From Pseudoteredinibacter isoporae (lineage in GTDB: Bacteria > Pseudomonadota > Gammaproteobacteria > Pseudomonadales > Cellvibrionaceae): a stretch of 64,000 nucleotides of DNA. The notes under the pieces are model-generated. The model saw nothing but the letters and a program-made list of their open reading frames with translations. It made no database searches and had not been told where the DNA came from. Location: positions 1-64,000 of the forward strand of contig NZ_JAAONY010000005.1 of the NCBI RefSeq assembly GCF_011602085.1. Reading direction: 5' to 3'. The position numbers and the translations under genes are program-made. Positions 23,401 through 32,195 of this stretch are shown in pieces (the stretch's first letter is position 1; the number at the start of each line of letters is the position of its first letter).

Positions 23401-24513
23401 GGCGGCAAAGGACTGCAGCTCGCTGAAGCTTTGGTGCCGTCCGCGATTCTAATTTCTGACGATGAAGCTTTTATCGATGGTTCCCTGGTGCTCAGCAAAA
23501 TCAAATCTAATGTAAAAATTCGGCACATTCCTGTTTATGTCATCAGCTCGGAATCCAAGCCTTTGGATGAGCGTGAGATGGCTTTGTTAGGGGCCGTGGG
23601 CTCGACCATCAAGCCAATCGATAATTTGGAAATGCGGAGTATCATTGAGTTCTTGTCAGAAATTTCCGAAGACAGAAATGGCAGTCTGGTGATTTTCGGC
23701 GAGGATGAAAAAATCCTGATCGGTTTGAAGGAGTTCATAGCGGCGGACGGCTTGAATATTGAATTGAGTACCGATACCTCGGCTATTTCTGACTTTAATC
23801 TGGAAAGCTTCCATTGCATTGTTCTCAATATCAATAATCAGACGAGTCTGGATTACATTCGTATGTCCTTGTGCGATTTGACCGGGAACTATCGAATTCC
23901 CGTGATTATTCATAGCAACGAACCTCTGACTGAATCTCAGCGCGAACTAGTGGAGGAACTTTCCAGTGCCAAGGCTTTATCGCCAGTCATCAGTGAAAGT
24001 TCTTTGTTATTAGAAACCAGTCTGTTTTTGCATCAGGTGACGATGGCGATGCCAGATAGTCAGCGTGAAATTTTGTCTGAGCAACTGAGTTCCTCTGACG
24101 TTCTCGCAGGCAAGTCCCTGCTGGTTGTTGATGATCAGGTTAGTAATATTTTTGCGTTAACCGCGATATTGGAACAGCACGGTATTCATTGCACGATTGC
24201 AAACAACGGCAGAGAGGCTTTGTTATTGTTGGAGCAAAACAATAATGTCGATCTGATTTTGATGGACATTATGATGCCGGAAATGGACGGTTATGTGACC
24301 ATGGGCAATATTCGAAAGATGTCCAGTTATCAGCACGTGCCCATCATTGCGCTTACTGCTAAATCCATGCCGGAAGATCGAGCCAAGTGTATTGCGGCCG
24401 GTGCCAACGATTACATCACTAAGCCGCTGGATTCCGAGCAGCTCTTGCAATTGCTGAATATCTGGTTGGCCCAGTCTCCTGCTCAGCGACCCGGGATGAG
24501 TTCCCCAGGTTAG
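20419..24513 (+). CDS. Hybrid sensor histidine kinase with duplicated extracytoplasmic sensor, GAF and three receiver domains
   Basis: A 1364-aa inner-membrane kinase. Order: TM1 (10-34); extracytoplasmic region (35-318) made of two similar repeats, each starting DDVPG (47 and 184); TM2 (319-341); HAMP-like linker; GAF (about 430-575); coiled coil (580-655); HisKA with SHELRSP (His662); HATPase with DPSRLRQIIVNLLSNAFKF, DTGVG and GTGLGLS; then three receivers. Receiver 1 (964-1085) keeps Asp1014 and Lys1065 but has a broken acidic pocket. Receiver 2 (1088-1205) has Asn1137 at the phosphorylation site. Receiver 3 (1232-1350) is complete (Asp1238/1239, Asp1283, Lys1335). The start at ATG 20419 follows GGGAGGAAAGC and overlaps the upstream regulator gene; the frame runs open further upstream but inside that gene. 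The signal it senses is unknown. Confidence 0.93.
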   Translation: MFAKTKRIKNVLMIGFALVIGLLIITCALAWVFLDRAKEISHSVENDDVPGAFLYLRMSKSLGIMHSNVLKYLAGETDDEVFAFREEYKKFGESLAELTPLESDDSVSRQKLASIRALGDEYFTEINRRVFQAYDPDLEKWAFKTIDTLENTVGAELEILLDTLKEEEYAEALASKNLKDTLSDDVPGLRYYLELLDETGDMLSSLNEYVSGELDEVENFNSDSESFIEYYDLLAPLETTDKDKKNLEKIRKSFKKINATAEEVFGKYDPESKINALQVVDVMEREAFERLEEILAESAREEQVDATTSMANLNSSIDMTILVLILVAILSALIGVYVALKLSGLISGALSKVLQTTNAISRNDIDDAKDLLQKENHPSSNLRHFSEFDEVRRSLVKAVGDLSVANENNERQDWLKSGVSELNRKLSGEQPLSEMAKNSVDFICEYLEAPVGFIYSSDESEVEGEPKKLGLMAHYGVVVDKSEMDRKYSFETGEGLVGQCLLRKKTIERYLDDSERLPIVQSGIAHSNPGHIIVAPLLYEGDVEGVIELGCTKRVTTGQREFIQQIAPSLGIAMRVSKSRDAMAALLKQSQSQAEALEDQQVLLGVSNSQLKEKALELEQKQKALSEKNKYLERAQKDLERQAEELEKSSKYKSEFLANMSHELRSPLNSLLILAKMLSDNDDGNLTGKQVEYASVIHRSGRDLLNIINDVLDLSKIEAGKLDVVFEELLLDELMGEIGQQYQPVADEQGLVFNVENRSGIESFNSDPSRLRQIIVNLLSNAFKFTETGSVDLIVEQLPEGVEGCKGKIFAQDMVCFRVTDTGVGVAQDKQEEIFNAFCQEDGTTSRRYGGTGLGLSICRQLAGLLFGSIDISSSLGRGTSLYLYLPLKRALEFSTDSEQKSVEAPVNAVNELTLAPVSDAVLQAIPQQFLSGSVENESPQAGAALSLTDGSDMLPNARSKEKRLLIIEKNPFVHASLKKQGEEAGFYVVTAFDGGKGLQLAEALVPSAILISDDEAFIDGSLVLSKIKSNVKIRHIPVYVISSESKPLDEREMALLGAVGSTIKPIDNLEMRSIIEFLSEISEDRNGSLVIFGEDEKILIGLKEFIAADGLNIELSTDTSAISDFNLESFHCIVLNINNQTSLDYIRMSLCDLTGNYRIPVIIHSNEPLTESQRELVEELSSAKALSPVISESSLLLETSLFLHQVTMAMPDSQREILSEQLSSSDVLAGKSLLVVDDQVSNIFALTAILEQHGIHCTIANNGREALLLLEQNNNVDLILMDIMMPEMDGYVTMGNIRKMSSYQHVPIIALTAKSMPEDRAKCIAAGANDYITKPLDSEQLLQLLNIWLAQSPAQRPGMSSPG

Positions 24514-24543
24514 CGAAAAGGTTCATCAACATTTCGCAGACAC

Positions 24544-24573
24544 AAAAAAGCGGACTCAAAGTCCGCTTTTTTG
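24544..24573. terminator. Bidirectional terminator between convergent genes
   Basis: AAAAAAGCGGACT and AGTCCGCTTTTTT form a perfect 13-bp stem with a three-base loop. It can stop transcription of the hybrid kinase on the plus strand and of the carboxypeptidase on the minus strand. Confidence 0.93.
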
Positions 24574-24591
24574 TGTCGTGTCTGGCGGCTG

Positions 24592-25530
24592 TTATTCGCC
24601 GCTGCTGTCTTCGCTGGTTTCCGTTTTGGCCATGCGGCGTTTTTTCTGTTTGGGAACCTCCCTGACCAGCCAGCGTACCAGATCAGTCCACATGGTGCTG
24701 ATTTCACCTTGACTGGGCATGATGCCTGCAAAGGGGAGCTCTACGGTCAGAATAGGGACGTCCAGTACCGAACCACCATAGTTGCCCAGGCTGCCAGGGT
24801 AGGTTCCCAGGCGGTGTAATTGCAGCTTGCCCAGCTTCTGGGGCGGTTTATGAGGGCCATCGAAATCGATCAGTTTGTGAGGTGCGTGTACCGAGATAAT
24901 GGCGTCTGGCTCAAATTCCTTGATCAGCTCCAGCAGCCATTTGGTCTCGATCTCACTGGCCGCATAAGGGCCGGGGTAGCGGCGCTTGTTCTTGAAGGTG
25001 CGGTTTTGCCAGTAGTCCATGGCCTTCTCGTCCCAGTCGGGTGTCGGGAAGTTGCGGTTCAGGTCTACACCGTTGTCGTTCTGGCGTTGGGATTTGCGAC
25101 GCAGCAGGCCGTCAGGGTTGGCCAGTGGGATCACCTTCCAATCGAACAGGCCAGAATGATGCTTGTTGAGGGTATTCATCCATTTGAAGAGTACGGATAC
25201 GGAGGCGTATTCATCGCCATGAATCCCCCCCATTAAAATGATCCGCCCCTTGGGGGTGCGGTTGGGCTTTGGGCCGTAGTGGCGCATCGACAGCGGGTAG
25301 CCTTTCTGGCTGTGGTGGCCAGATGCGACCAACTGCTGCTGCTCACATTCTTTAATGCTGACGCTCCCGAGCTTGTTGCCAATGGCGTGACAGAGCTCAT
25401 TAACGCTTAACTTGGGCTGTTCAGGGGGAGTTGCTTCTTCTTGGTCTTGGCTAAAGGCAGCTTGGCTGACAATGAGGCTCAAGCTGAGTGCACAAAGCTT
25501 GGAAATCCATGGTTTTAAGGGTTGGTACAT
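24592..25530 (-). CDS. Secreted M14-family zinc carboxypeptidase (MpaA-like)
   Basis: A 312-aa protein with a signal peptide (about 1-27, SQAAFS) and an M14 zinc peptidase domain. The zinc ligands are His104 and Glu107 (GGIHGDE) and His215 (ISVHAPH). NPDG (138-141) and DLNRNF (156-161) form the substrate pocket and Glu264 (TVELP) is the likely catalytic base. The best-known relative is MpaA, which removes meso-DAP from murein tripeptide in the cytoplasm, but the signal peptide puts this one in the periplasm or outside. The tail is charged and low complexity. It may act on peptidoglycan peptides, like the nearby L,D-transpeptidase; this is inference. Confidence 0.87.
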   Translation of the reverse strand: MYQPLKPWISKLCALSLSLIVSQAAFSQDQEEATPPEQPKLSVNELCHAIGNKLGSVSIKECEQQQLVASGHHSQKGYPLSMRHYGPKPNRTPKGRIILMGGIHGDEYASVSVLFKWMNTLNKHHSGLFDWKVIPLANPDGLLRRKSQRQNDNGVDLNRNFPTPDWDEKAMDYWQNRTFKNKRRYPGPYAASEIETKWLLELIKEFEPDAIISVHAPHKLIDFDGPHKPPQKLGKLQLHRLGTYPGSLGNYGGSVLDVPILTVELPFAGIMPSQGEISTMWTDLVRWLVREVPKQKKRRMAKTETSEDSSGE

Positions 25531-25648
25531 ATAAGGTCTAGCTCTTATTTTCCTTTAAACGGCCATCTATGGCTCTTTGGTGGAAATAATAGCAAAAGCC
25601 TCCTAATAATGCTGCTTTTAGCGGCTTAAACTACAGGAGAATAGGTGG

Positions 25649-26128
<480 letters not shown>

Positions 26129-26273
26129 TTTAGCGTTTATACCCCTCGTTTTCGGCTTGCTATAAGCGAACCGAGTAAGGCTAAGCACACTCAGGAGAGG
26201 CGATTGCGCGCAAGCCCAGTCAAGAGTAATGAGAGTGTTGTCTTAGAAACCCTGAAGATAGAGGCGATTTAAA

Positions 26274-26744
26274 ATGCCAAGAAGAAGAGTTGTCGCGAAG
26301 CGTGAAGTGCTGCCCGATCCTAAGTTCGGCAACGTCACACTCGCGAAGTTCATGAACATGGTCATGATCAGCGGTAAGAAATCTGTCGCTGAGCGCATCG
26401 TTTACGGTGCCCTGGACTCTGTTCAAGAGAAGCTGAACAAAGACCCACTTGAGGTTTTTGATGAAGCACTGGAAAACATTGCACCTTTAGTGGAAGTTAA
26501 GTCCCGCCGTGTTGGTGGTGCTACTTACCAGGTGCCTGTTGAAGTACGCCCTGCCCGTCGTCAGGCGCTGGCAATGCGTTGGTTGGTAGAGTACTCCCGT
26601 AACCGCGGTGAGAAGTCTATGCCACAGCGCTTGGCTGGTGAGCTGATTGATGCTTCCCAAGGCAAGGGTGCTGCTGTTAAGAAGCGCGAAGATGTACATC
26701 GCATGGCAGAAGCCAACAAGGCATTCTCCCACTACCGCTTCTAA
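26274..26744 (+). CDS. rpsG: 30S ribosomal protein S7
   Basis: S7 nucleates assembly of the 30S head and, in E. coli, represses the str mRNA. The 156-aa protein starts [19 protein letters not shown] and has the conserved [18 protein letters not shown] segment. AGAGGCGATTTAAA precedes the ATG. The 145-base gap after rpsL is longer than in some relatives and may hold the S7-binding site, but I could not identify the structure. Confidence 0.97.
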   Translation: MPRRRVVAKREVLPDPKFGNVTLAKFMNMVMISGKKSVAERIVYGALDSVQEKLNKDPLEVFDEALENIAPLVEVKSRRVGGATYQVPVEVRPARRQALAMRWLVEYSRNRGEKSMPQRLAGELIDASQGKGAAVKKREDVHRMAEANKAFSHYRF

Positions 26745-26772
26745 TAGAGCATTTATTGTTCTATGCGGTGTC

Positions 26773-26807
26773 AAAAGGCAGCTATTTACGGCTGCCTTTT
26801 GTTTTTT
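26773..26807 (+). terminator. Intrinsic terminator between rpsG and fusA
   Basis: AAAAGGCAGC (26773-26782) pairs perfectly with GCTGCCTTTT (26791-26800) around an eight-base loop, and T-rich sequence follows. It would at least attenuate read-through from rpsLG into fusA. Confidence 0.78.
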
Positions 26808-26987
26808 ACCTGACGATGTCTTCGAAATACATACACTTGAAGAAATCGTTTGCCCCCTGCAGAGCTGGAGCGGTTGCACGAATCCGTTCGCTCGGGGAGG
26901 CTCGCACAAATACGCGCTTGGGCGTTTGTTTGTGGCGGCACGTTTGTGTCGCAGCATATTAATTAGAATTTTAATGGGGATATCCTA

Positions 26988-29102
26988 GTGGCGCGTAAAA
27001 CACCTATCTCACGCTATCGCAATATCGGTATCTGTGCCCACGTAGATGCGGGTAAAACCACGACTACCGAGCGTGTGCTTTTCTATACCGGTCTGTCTCA
27101 TAAAATTGGTGAGGTGCACGACGGTGCGGCTACCATGGACTGGATGGAGCAAGAGCAAGAGCGCGGCATTACGATTACCTCAGCGGCGACTACCTGTTTC
27201 TGGGCAGGTATGCAGCAGCAGTTTGATCAGCACCGTGTGAACATCATTGATACCCCGGGGCACGTTGACTTCACCATTGAAGTAGAACGCTCCCTGCGAG
27301 TGCTGGACGGCGCTGTAGTGGTACTTTGTGGTTCTTCCGGCGTGCAGCCTCAGACCGAGACAGTATGGCGCCAGGCGAACAAATACGAAGTGCCTCGTAT
27401 GGTCTTTGTAAACAAGATGGACCGTGCTGGTGCGGATTTCCAGATGGTTGTCGATCAGTTGAAGGAGCGCCTGGGGGCCAACCCTGTGCCTCTGCAGATG
27501 ACCATTGGTGCTGAAGATGAATTCAAGGGCGTTGTGGATCTGGTCAAAATGAAGGCCATCCTGTGGAATGAAGCCGATCAGGGGATGACCTTTGAATACG
27601 GCGATATCCCGGCCGACATTCAGGACAAGTGCGAAGAAATGCGCGAGTACCTGGTAGAGTCCGCCGCGGAAGCCAATGAAGAGTTGATGGAAAAATACCT
27701 GGAAGAAGGTGAGCTGAGCGAAGAAGAAATCAAATCAGCGATCCGTCAGCGCACTTTGGCGAATGAAATTGTTCCAGTGCTGGGCGGCTCTGCCTTTAAG
27801 AATAAAGGCGTACAGGCCGTATTGGATGCCGTTATTGAGTACCTGCCATCGCCAACCGAAGTTAAGGCGATCGAAGGTACCATGATCAATGACCCTGAAA
27901 AGGTCGAAACTCGGGAAGCGGATGACGATGCCCCATTCTCTGCTTTGGCCTTCAAAATTGCGACCGATCCGTTTGTGGGCACGCTGACCTTCTTCCGTGT
28001 GTATTCCGGTAAGCTGGAGAGCGGCACTTCGGTCTACAACTCGGTGAAAGAGAAGCGCGAGCGCGTAGGCCGTATGGTGCAGATGCACTCGAATGATCGC
28101 CAGGAAATTAAAGAAGTTTTGGCGGGTGATATCGCCGCAGCGATTGGTCTGAAAGATGTGACCACTGGCGATACGCTCTGTTCTGAAAACAGCAAGATTG
28201 TCCTGGAGCGTATGGAGTTCCCCGAGCCGGTTATCTCGGTTGCGGTTGAGCCTCGTACCAAGGCAGATCAGGAAAAAATGGGTGTTGCGCTGGGTAAACT
28301 GGCCCAGGAAGACCCGTCTTTCCGTGTCAGAACCGACGAGGAAACCGGGCAAACCATTATTTCCGGTATGGGTGAATTGCACCTGGATATTCTGGTTGAC
28401 CGTATGAGTCGTGAGTTCAGCGTGGAAGCCAATATCGGTAAGCCTCAAGTGGCTTATCGCGAACGCATCTCCAATGTGTGCGAGATAGAAGGCAAATTTG
28501 TGCGCCAATCCGGTGGTCGTGGTCAATATGGCCACGTTTGGGTTCGTTTTGAACCTGCAGAGGATGAAGCGGCTGAAGGCCTGGAGTTTGTGAACGAAAT
28601 TGTTGGGGGTACTGTTCCCAAGGAATATATCCCGGCAGTCAACAAAGGCATCGAAGAGCAGATGCAAAATGGTGTTCTGGCTGGCTATCCGTTGCTGGGT
28701 CTGAAGGCCACTCTGTACGATGGCTCTTTCCACGATGTTGACTCCAACGAAATGGCCTTTAAAATTGCCGCTTCTATGGCAACCAAAAAGTTGGCTCAGG
28801 ATGGCGGTGCCAAGCTGCTTGAACCAATGATGAAGGTTGAAGTTGTAACCCCGGAAGAAAACATGGGTGATGTGGTGGGTGATTTGAACCGCCGCCGTGG
28901 CTTGATTCTGGGCATGGATGAGAATCCTTCGGGCAAGGTAGTAAATGCCGAAGTGCCGCTGGCAGAGATGTTCGGTTATGCGACCGATCTGCGTTCGGCG
29001 ACACAAGGCCGCGCTACCTTCACCATGGAGTTTGCCAAGTACGCTGAAGCGCCGAAGAACGTGGCGGATGAAGTGATTGCTAAAATGGTAGCTGGCTCCT
29101 AA
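26988..29102 (+). CDS. fusA: Elongation factor G (str operon copy)
   Basis: EF-G catalyses translocation and, with RRF, ribosome recycling. The 704-aa protein has G1 [12 protein letters not shown], switch 2 [13 protein letters not shown], and domains II-V. It starts with GTG 26988 behind TGGGGATATCCTA. It lies 243 bases after rpsG, across a terminator, so it may also have its own promoter. A second EF-G is encoded at 32196-34283. Confidence 0.97.
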   Translation: MARKTPISRYRNIGICAHVDAGKTTTTERVLFYTGLSHKIGEVHDGAATMDWMEQEQERGITITSAATTCFWAGMQQQFDQHRVNIIDTPGHVDFTIEVERSLRVLDGAVVVLCGSSGVQPQTETVWRQANKYEVPRMVFVNKMDRAGADFQMVVDQLKERLGANPVPLQMTIGAEDEFKGVVDLVKMKAILWNEADQGMTFEYGDIPADIQDKCEEMREYLVESAAEANEELMEKYLEEGELSEEEIKSAIRQRTLANEIVPVLGGSAFKNKGVQAVLDAVIEYLPSPTEVKAIEGTMINDPEKVETREADDDAPFSALAFKIATDPFVGTLTFFRVYSGKLESGTSVYNSVKEKRERVGRMVQMHSNDRQEIKEVLAGDIAAAIGLKDVTTGDTLCSENSKIVLERMEFPEPVISVAVEPRTKADQEKMGVALGKLAQEDPSFRVRTDEETGQTIISGMGELHLDILVDRMSREFSVEANIGKPQVAYRERISNVCEIEGKFVRQSGGRGQYGHVWVRFEPAEDEAAEGLEFVNEIVGGTVPKEYIPAVNKGIEEQMQNGVLAGYPLLGLKATLYDGSFHDVDSNEMAFKIAASMATKKLAQDGGAKLLEPMMKVEVVTPEENMGDVVGDLNRRRGLILGMDENPSGKVVNAEVPLAEMFGYATDLRSATQGRATFTMEFAKYAEAPKNVADEVIAKMVAGS

Positions 29103-29219
29103 AGAGATGTGGCCTGATCGCAGTGCGGTTGGGCCTTTGTGGTTTTATAAGATTGGTAAATTTGATTTCTAATCATTTAATCGTGCTGGCAACAGCGTAT
29201 TTTTGAGAGGACACGTAAA

Positions 29220-30443
29220 GTGGCAAAAGAAACTTTTGAGCGTTCGAAACCCCATGTGAACGTAGGTACTATCGGTCACGTTGACCATGGTAAAACAACT
29301 TTGACTGCAGCCCTGACTCGCGTATGTGCGGAAGTATGGGGTGGTGATGCAGTAGCATTTGACGGTATCGACAATGCACCAGAAGAGCGTGAGCGCGGTA
29401 TTACTATTGCGACTTCCCACGTAGAGTACGATTCTCCTAGCCGCCACTACGCCCACGTAGATTGCCCAGGACACGCCGACTACGTTAAGAACATGATTAC
29501 CGGTGCTGCACAGATGGACGGCGCTATTCTGGTATGTGGTGCGACTGATGGTCCAATGCCTCAGACTCGTGAGCACATCCTGCTGTCTCGTCAGGTAGGT
29601 GTACCTTACATCGTCGTATTCCTGAACAAAGCTGACCTGTTGGCTGAAGACTGTGGTGGCGTAGATTCAGAAGAATACGCTGAGATGCTGGAGCTGGTTG
29701 AAATGGAACTGCGTGAGTTGTTGGAAACTTACGAATTCCCAGGCGACGACACGCCAATCATTGCGGGTTCTGCTCTGATGGCTCTGAACGGCGAAGACGA
29801 CAACGAGTTGGGTACTTCTGCGGTTAAGAAGCTGGTTGAGACTCTGGACGAGTACATTCCTGAGCCAGAGCGTGCGATCGACGGTGCCTTCATTCTGCCA
29901 ATCGAAGACGTATTCTCGATTCAGGGTCGTGGTACGGTTGTAACCGGTCGTGTTGAGCGCGGTATCATCAAAGTTGGTGAAGAGATCGAGATCGTTGGTA
30001 TTAAAGACACCACCACTACTACCTGTACTGGTGTAGAGATGTTCCGTAAGCTGCTTGACGAAGGTCGTGCAGGTGAGAACGTTGGTGTTCTGTTGCGTGG
30101 TACCAAGCGTGATGAAGTAGAGCGTGGTCAGGTATTGGCTGCTCCAGGTTCTATTAACCCACACACCAAGTTTGAGGGTGAGGTTTACGTACTGTCTAAA
30201 GATGAAGGTGGTCGCCACACTCCATTCTTTAAAGGTTACCGTCCACAGTTCTACTTCCGTACAACTGACGTGACCGGTGCATGTGAGCTGCCAGAAGGCG
30301 TAGAGATGGTAATGCCAGGTGACAACATTCAGATGTCTGTTACGTTGATCTGCCCAATTGCTATGGATGAAGGTCTGCGTTTCGCGATTCGCGAAGGTGG
30401 CCGTACCGTAGGTGCTGGTGTTGTATCCAAGATCCTCGACTAA
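29220..30443 (+). CDS. tufA: Elongation factor Tu (str operon copy)
   Basis: The protein (407 aa) is the same as that encoded at 3386. It starts with GTG at 29220 behind GAGAGGACACGTAAA. The first 54 bases differ from the other copy at 11 sites, all silent apart from the start codon. From then on the genes differ at only about ten silent sites, a pattern typical of gene conversion between tuf copies. A strong terminator follows. Confidence 0.97.
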   Translation: MAKETFERSKPHVNVGTIGHVDHGKTTLTAALTRVCAEVWGGDAVAFDGIDNAPEERERGITIATSHVEYDSPSRHYAHVDCPGHADYVKNMITGAAQMDGAILVCGATDGPMPQTREHILLSRQVGVPYIVVFLNKADLLAEDCGGVDSEEYAEMLELVEMELRELLETYEFPGDDTPIIAGSALMALNGEDDNELGTSAVKKLVETLDEYIPEPERAIDGAFILPIEDVFSIQGRGTVVTGRVERGIIKVGEEIEIVGIKDTTTTTCTGVEMFRKLLDEGRAGENVGVLLRGTKRDEVERGQVLAAPGSINPHTKFEGEVYVLSKDEGGRHTPFFKGYRPQFYFRTTDVTGACELPEGVEMVMPGDNIQMSVTLICPIAMDEGLRFAIREGGRTVGAGVVSKILD

Positions 30444-30470
30444 TCGTTAAATCGATTTTCGAGATCTTAA

Positions 30471-30498
30471 AAACCGGGGCATTTGCCCCGGTTTTTTT
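30471..30498 (+). terminator. Intrinsic terminator of the str operon
   Basis: CCGGGGC and GCCCCGG (30474-30480, 30485-30491) form a stem with a four-base loop, flanked by A3 and T7. Confidence 0.93.
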
Positions 30499-30688
30499 AT
30501 GCCGGTAATTTCTTGTTATTGAAATATCCACTTGCCGGTTTATCTTGGGGAAATAGATTTAGATTTGTTTTAATTGTTAGGTTCTTATCACTAAAAGTAG
30601 TTAATTTATATGGTTTTTTAATAAGAGCTAAATTAGACTCTTCGTTTCGGCATCACTTTAATATGGATATGGGGTATAGAGAAATATC

Positions 30689-31495
30689 ATGAAAAAATTA
30701 CTGACTGCAGCAATCAGCGTTACCGCGCTTACCTTGGCCGCCTGTAATGGCACCATGCCAACCATGGGTAACGCGGGTGGAAACACAGTTTCAGGTGCCG
30801 CTGGTGGCGCCAACACTGAAAATAAGAACACTGCTTTGGAAAGTTGTTCAGAGCCATTAGGTACTATGTCTGTATTTGAGGATCGTACCCTGCCTTGGTG
30901 GAATGTTTATGCCTCACGTTACCCTCAGTTGGGCAGTACCATCCCGGTCATTCGTACCATGATTCAGCAGTCGAACTGTTTTGTCGTTGTTGAGCGTGGC
31001 CGTGCTATGCAGGCTCTGAATACAGAGCGCGAACTGATGAATTCTGGTGAGATGCGTTCGGGCAGCAACTTTGGCAAAGGTCAGATGGTGGCGGCTGATT
31101 ACACGATGAATCCATCCATTCAGTTCTCTGAAAAGGGCACGGGTGGTGTTGGTGGCCTGCTAGGCGGTCTGGTTGGTTCAACCGTTGGTGTTATTGCCGG
31201 TGGTTTAAAGAAAAATGAAGCTTCTACTACCTTGTTGTTAATCGATAACCGCTCGGGTGTGCAGATATCGGCTGCAGTGGGTAACGCCAAAAACTATGAT
31301 TTCAACTTGTTTGGTGGTTTCTTCGGTGGTGCAGTTGGTGGAGCAGGTGGTTTTACCAATACTCCAGAGGGTAAGATTATCGCCGCTTCTTTTGCAGACT
31401 CTTACAACAACATGGTTAAGGCCCTGCGTAACTACAAAGCTCAAACGGTTAAAGGCGGTTTGGGTAAAGGTGGTAAGTTGAAGGTTGGTCAGTAA
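30689..31495 (+). CDS. CsgG-like lipoprotein with glycine-zipper segments
   Basis: The 268-aa product has a lipoprotein signal (lipobox LAAC, Cys19) and a region like the CsgG curli-secretion family: GTMSVFEDRT, then a helix with VIRTMIQQSNCFVVVERGR, AADYTMNPSI, and a TTLLLIDNRSGVQ strand. Two glycine-rich hydrophobic segments (about 152-172 and 209-222) look like glycine zippers or membrane hairpins. CsgG forms the outer-membrane channel for curli, but no csgA, csgB, csgE or csgF gene is nearby. It is more likely one of the many CsgG-fold lipoproteins with an unassigned envelope role. It stands alone between two terminators. Confidence 0.78.
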   Translation: MKKLLTAAISVTALTLAACNGTMPTMGNAGGNTVSGAAGGANTENKNTALESCSEPLGTMSVFEDRTLPWWNVYASRYPQLGSTIPVIRTMIQQSNCFVVVERGRAMQALNTERELMNSGEMRSGSNFGKGQMVAADYTMNPSIQFSEKGTGGVGGLLGGLVGSTVGVIAGGLKKNEASTTLLLIDNRSGVQISAAVGNAKNYDFNLFGGFFGGAVGGAGGFTNTPEGKIIAASFADSYNNMVKALRNYKAQTVKGGLGKGGKLKVGQ

Positions 31496-31516
31496 GTCTG
31501 ATTTCTTCATCTTAAG

Positions 31517-31543
31517 AAAAGCCGGCTATATGCCGGCTTTTTT
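31517..31543 (+). terminator. Intrinsic terminator after the CsgG-like gene
   Basis: AAAAGCCGGC pairs with GCCGGCTTTTTT around a five-base loop. Confidence 0.92.
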
Positions 31544-31677
31544 GTGTTCGTCATTTGGGTTTTCGGCCCGTGTCCTGCGTTTGTGTCTGTCGCGCCAGAT
31601 TAATCTGCAGTTAATTTTGAATTAAGAATCGATTTAGCTGAGCTCCCCATAATCAGGTTTTTAATGGAGGAGTTCTT

Positions 31678-32121
31678 ATGTTAAACGTGAAAAAATCAGC
31701 TGTGCGTGTTCTATTGGCGACGTCCATCGTTGGTTTGCTTGCCTGTGAATCAAATGGGGTTATCGAGGGTGTGAGTCGTGGTGAAGTGGTTCGCATGGAG
31801 TATCAGCAGGGCTTTATGGACAATGACGGAAAGCTGACGTTGATCATGCCGGGCGGCGAGCGGTTCGAAGGAAAATTTGTGCAGGGCTCCACATCTACCG
31901 ATGGCGATGAAATCCGTATCGGTGAGTCTTCCAATGATGATTCCTGGGTTTTGATGGACAGTGAGCAGAGATCTTCGTCGGCTAAAGCGCTGTTGTTGGG
32001 TGACCGGGGGCGTAGTATGAAATGTAATTTCCAGTTTTCATCAGCCCGCGGTGGAATCGATGATGGTGGTATCGGTGAGTGCAAGCTTTCCGATGGTGAG
32101 AAAGTAGAGGTGGTTTTTTAA
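31678..32121 (+). CDS. Small predicted lipoprotein of unknown function
   Basis: The 147-aa product has a lipoprotein signal peptide (lipobox LLAC, Cys23), a good ribosome binding site (GGAGGAG) and a compact beta-rich body. It contains GEVVRMEYQQGF, a glycine-rich strand pair, and a C-terminal half with two cysteines (KCNFQFSSARGG and GECKLSDGEKVEV) that could form a disulphide. I do not recognise a family with a known function. It is flanked by terminators, so it is probably transcribed alone. Confidence 0.75.
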   Translation: MLNVKKSAVRVLLATSIVGLLACESNGVIEGVSRGEVVRMEYQQGFMDNDGKLTLIMPGGERFEGKFVQGSTSTDGDEIRIGESSNDDSWVLMDSEQRSSSAKALLLGDRGRSMKCNFQFSSARGGIDDGGIGECKLSDGEKVEVVF

Positions 32122-32140
32122 AAGCACTTTATTCAAAAAC

Positions 32141-32176
32141 AAAAAAGCCCCGCAAGCTAAGCTTGCAGGGCTTTTT
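32141..32176. terminator. Bidirectional terminator between convergent genes
   Basis: AAAAAGCCC, GCAAGC, GCTTGC and GGGCTTTTT form a long stem with one internal mismatch and a three-base loop, with A and T tracts at both ends. It serves the small lipoprotein gene on the plus strand and the second EF-G gene on the minus strand. Confidence 0.9.
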
Positions 32177-32195
32177 AATACCAGGAAGGCGCTAA

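Noticed and set aside
24820..25236. A 138-codon plus-strand frame within the carboxypeptidase gene
   Set aside because: The minus-strand gene has a signal peptide and all zinc-site motifs; the plus-strand frame is its shadow.
26647..26988. A 113-codon frame that spans the end of rpsG and the gap before fusA
   Set aside because: It overlaps rpsG and the terminator hairpin and has no family match.
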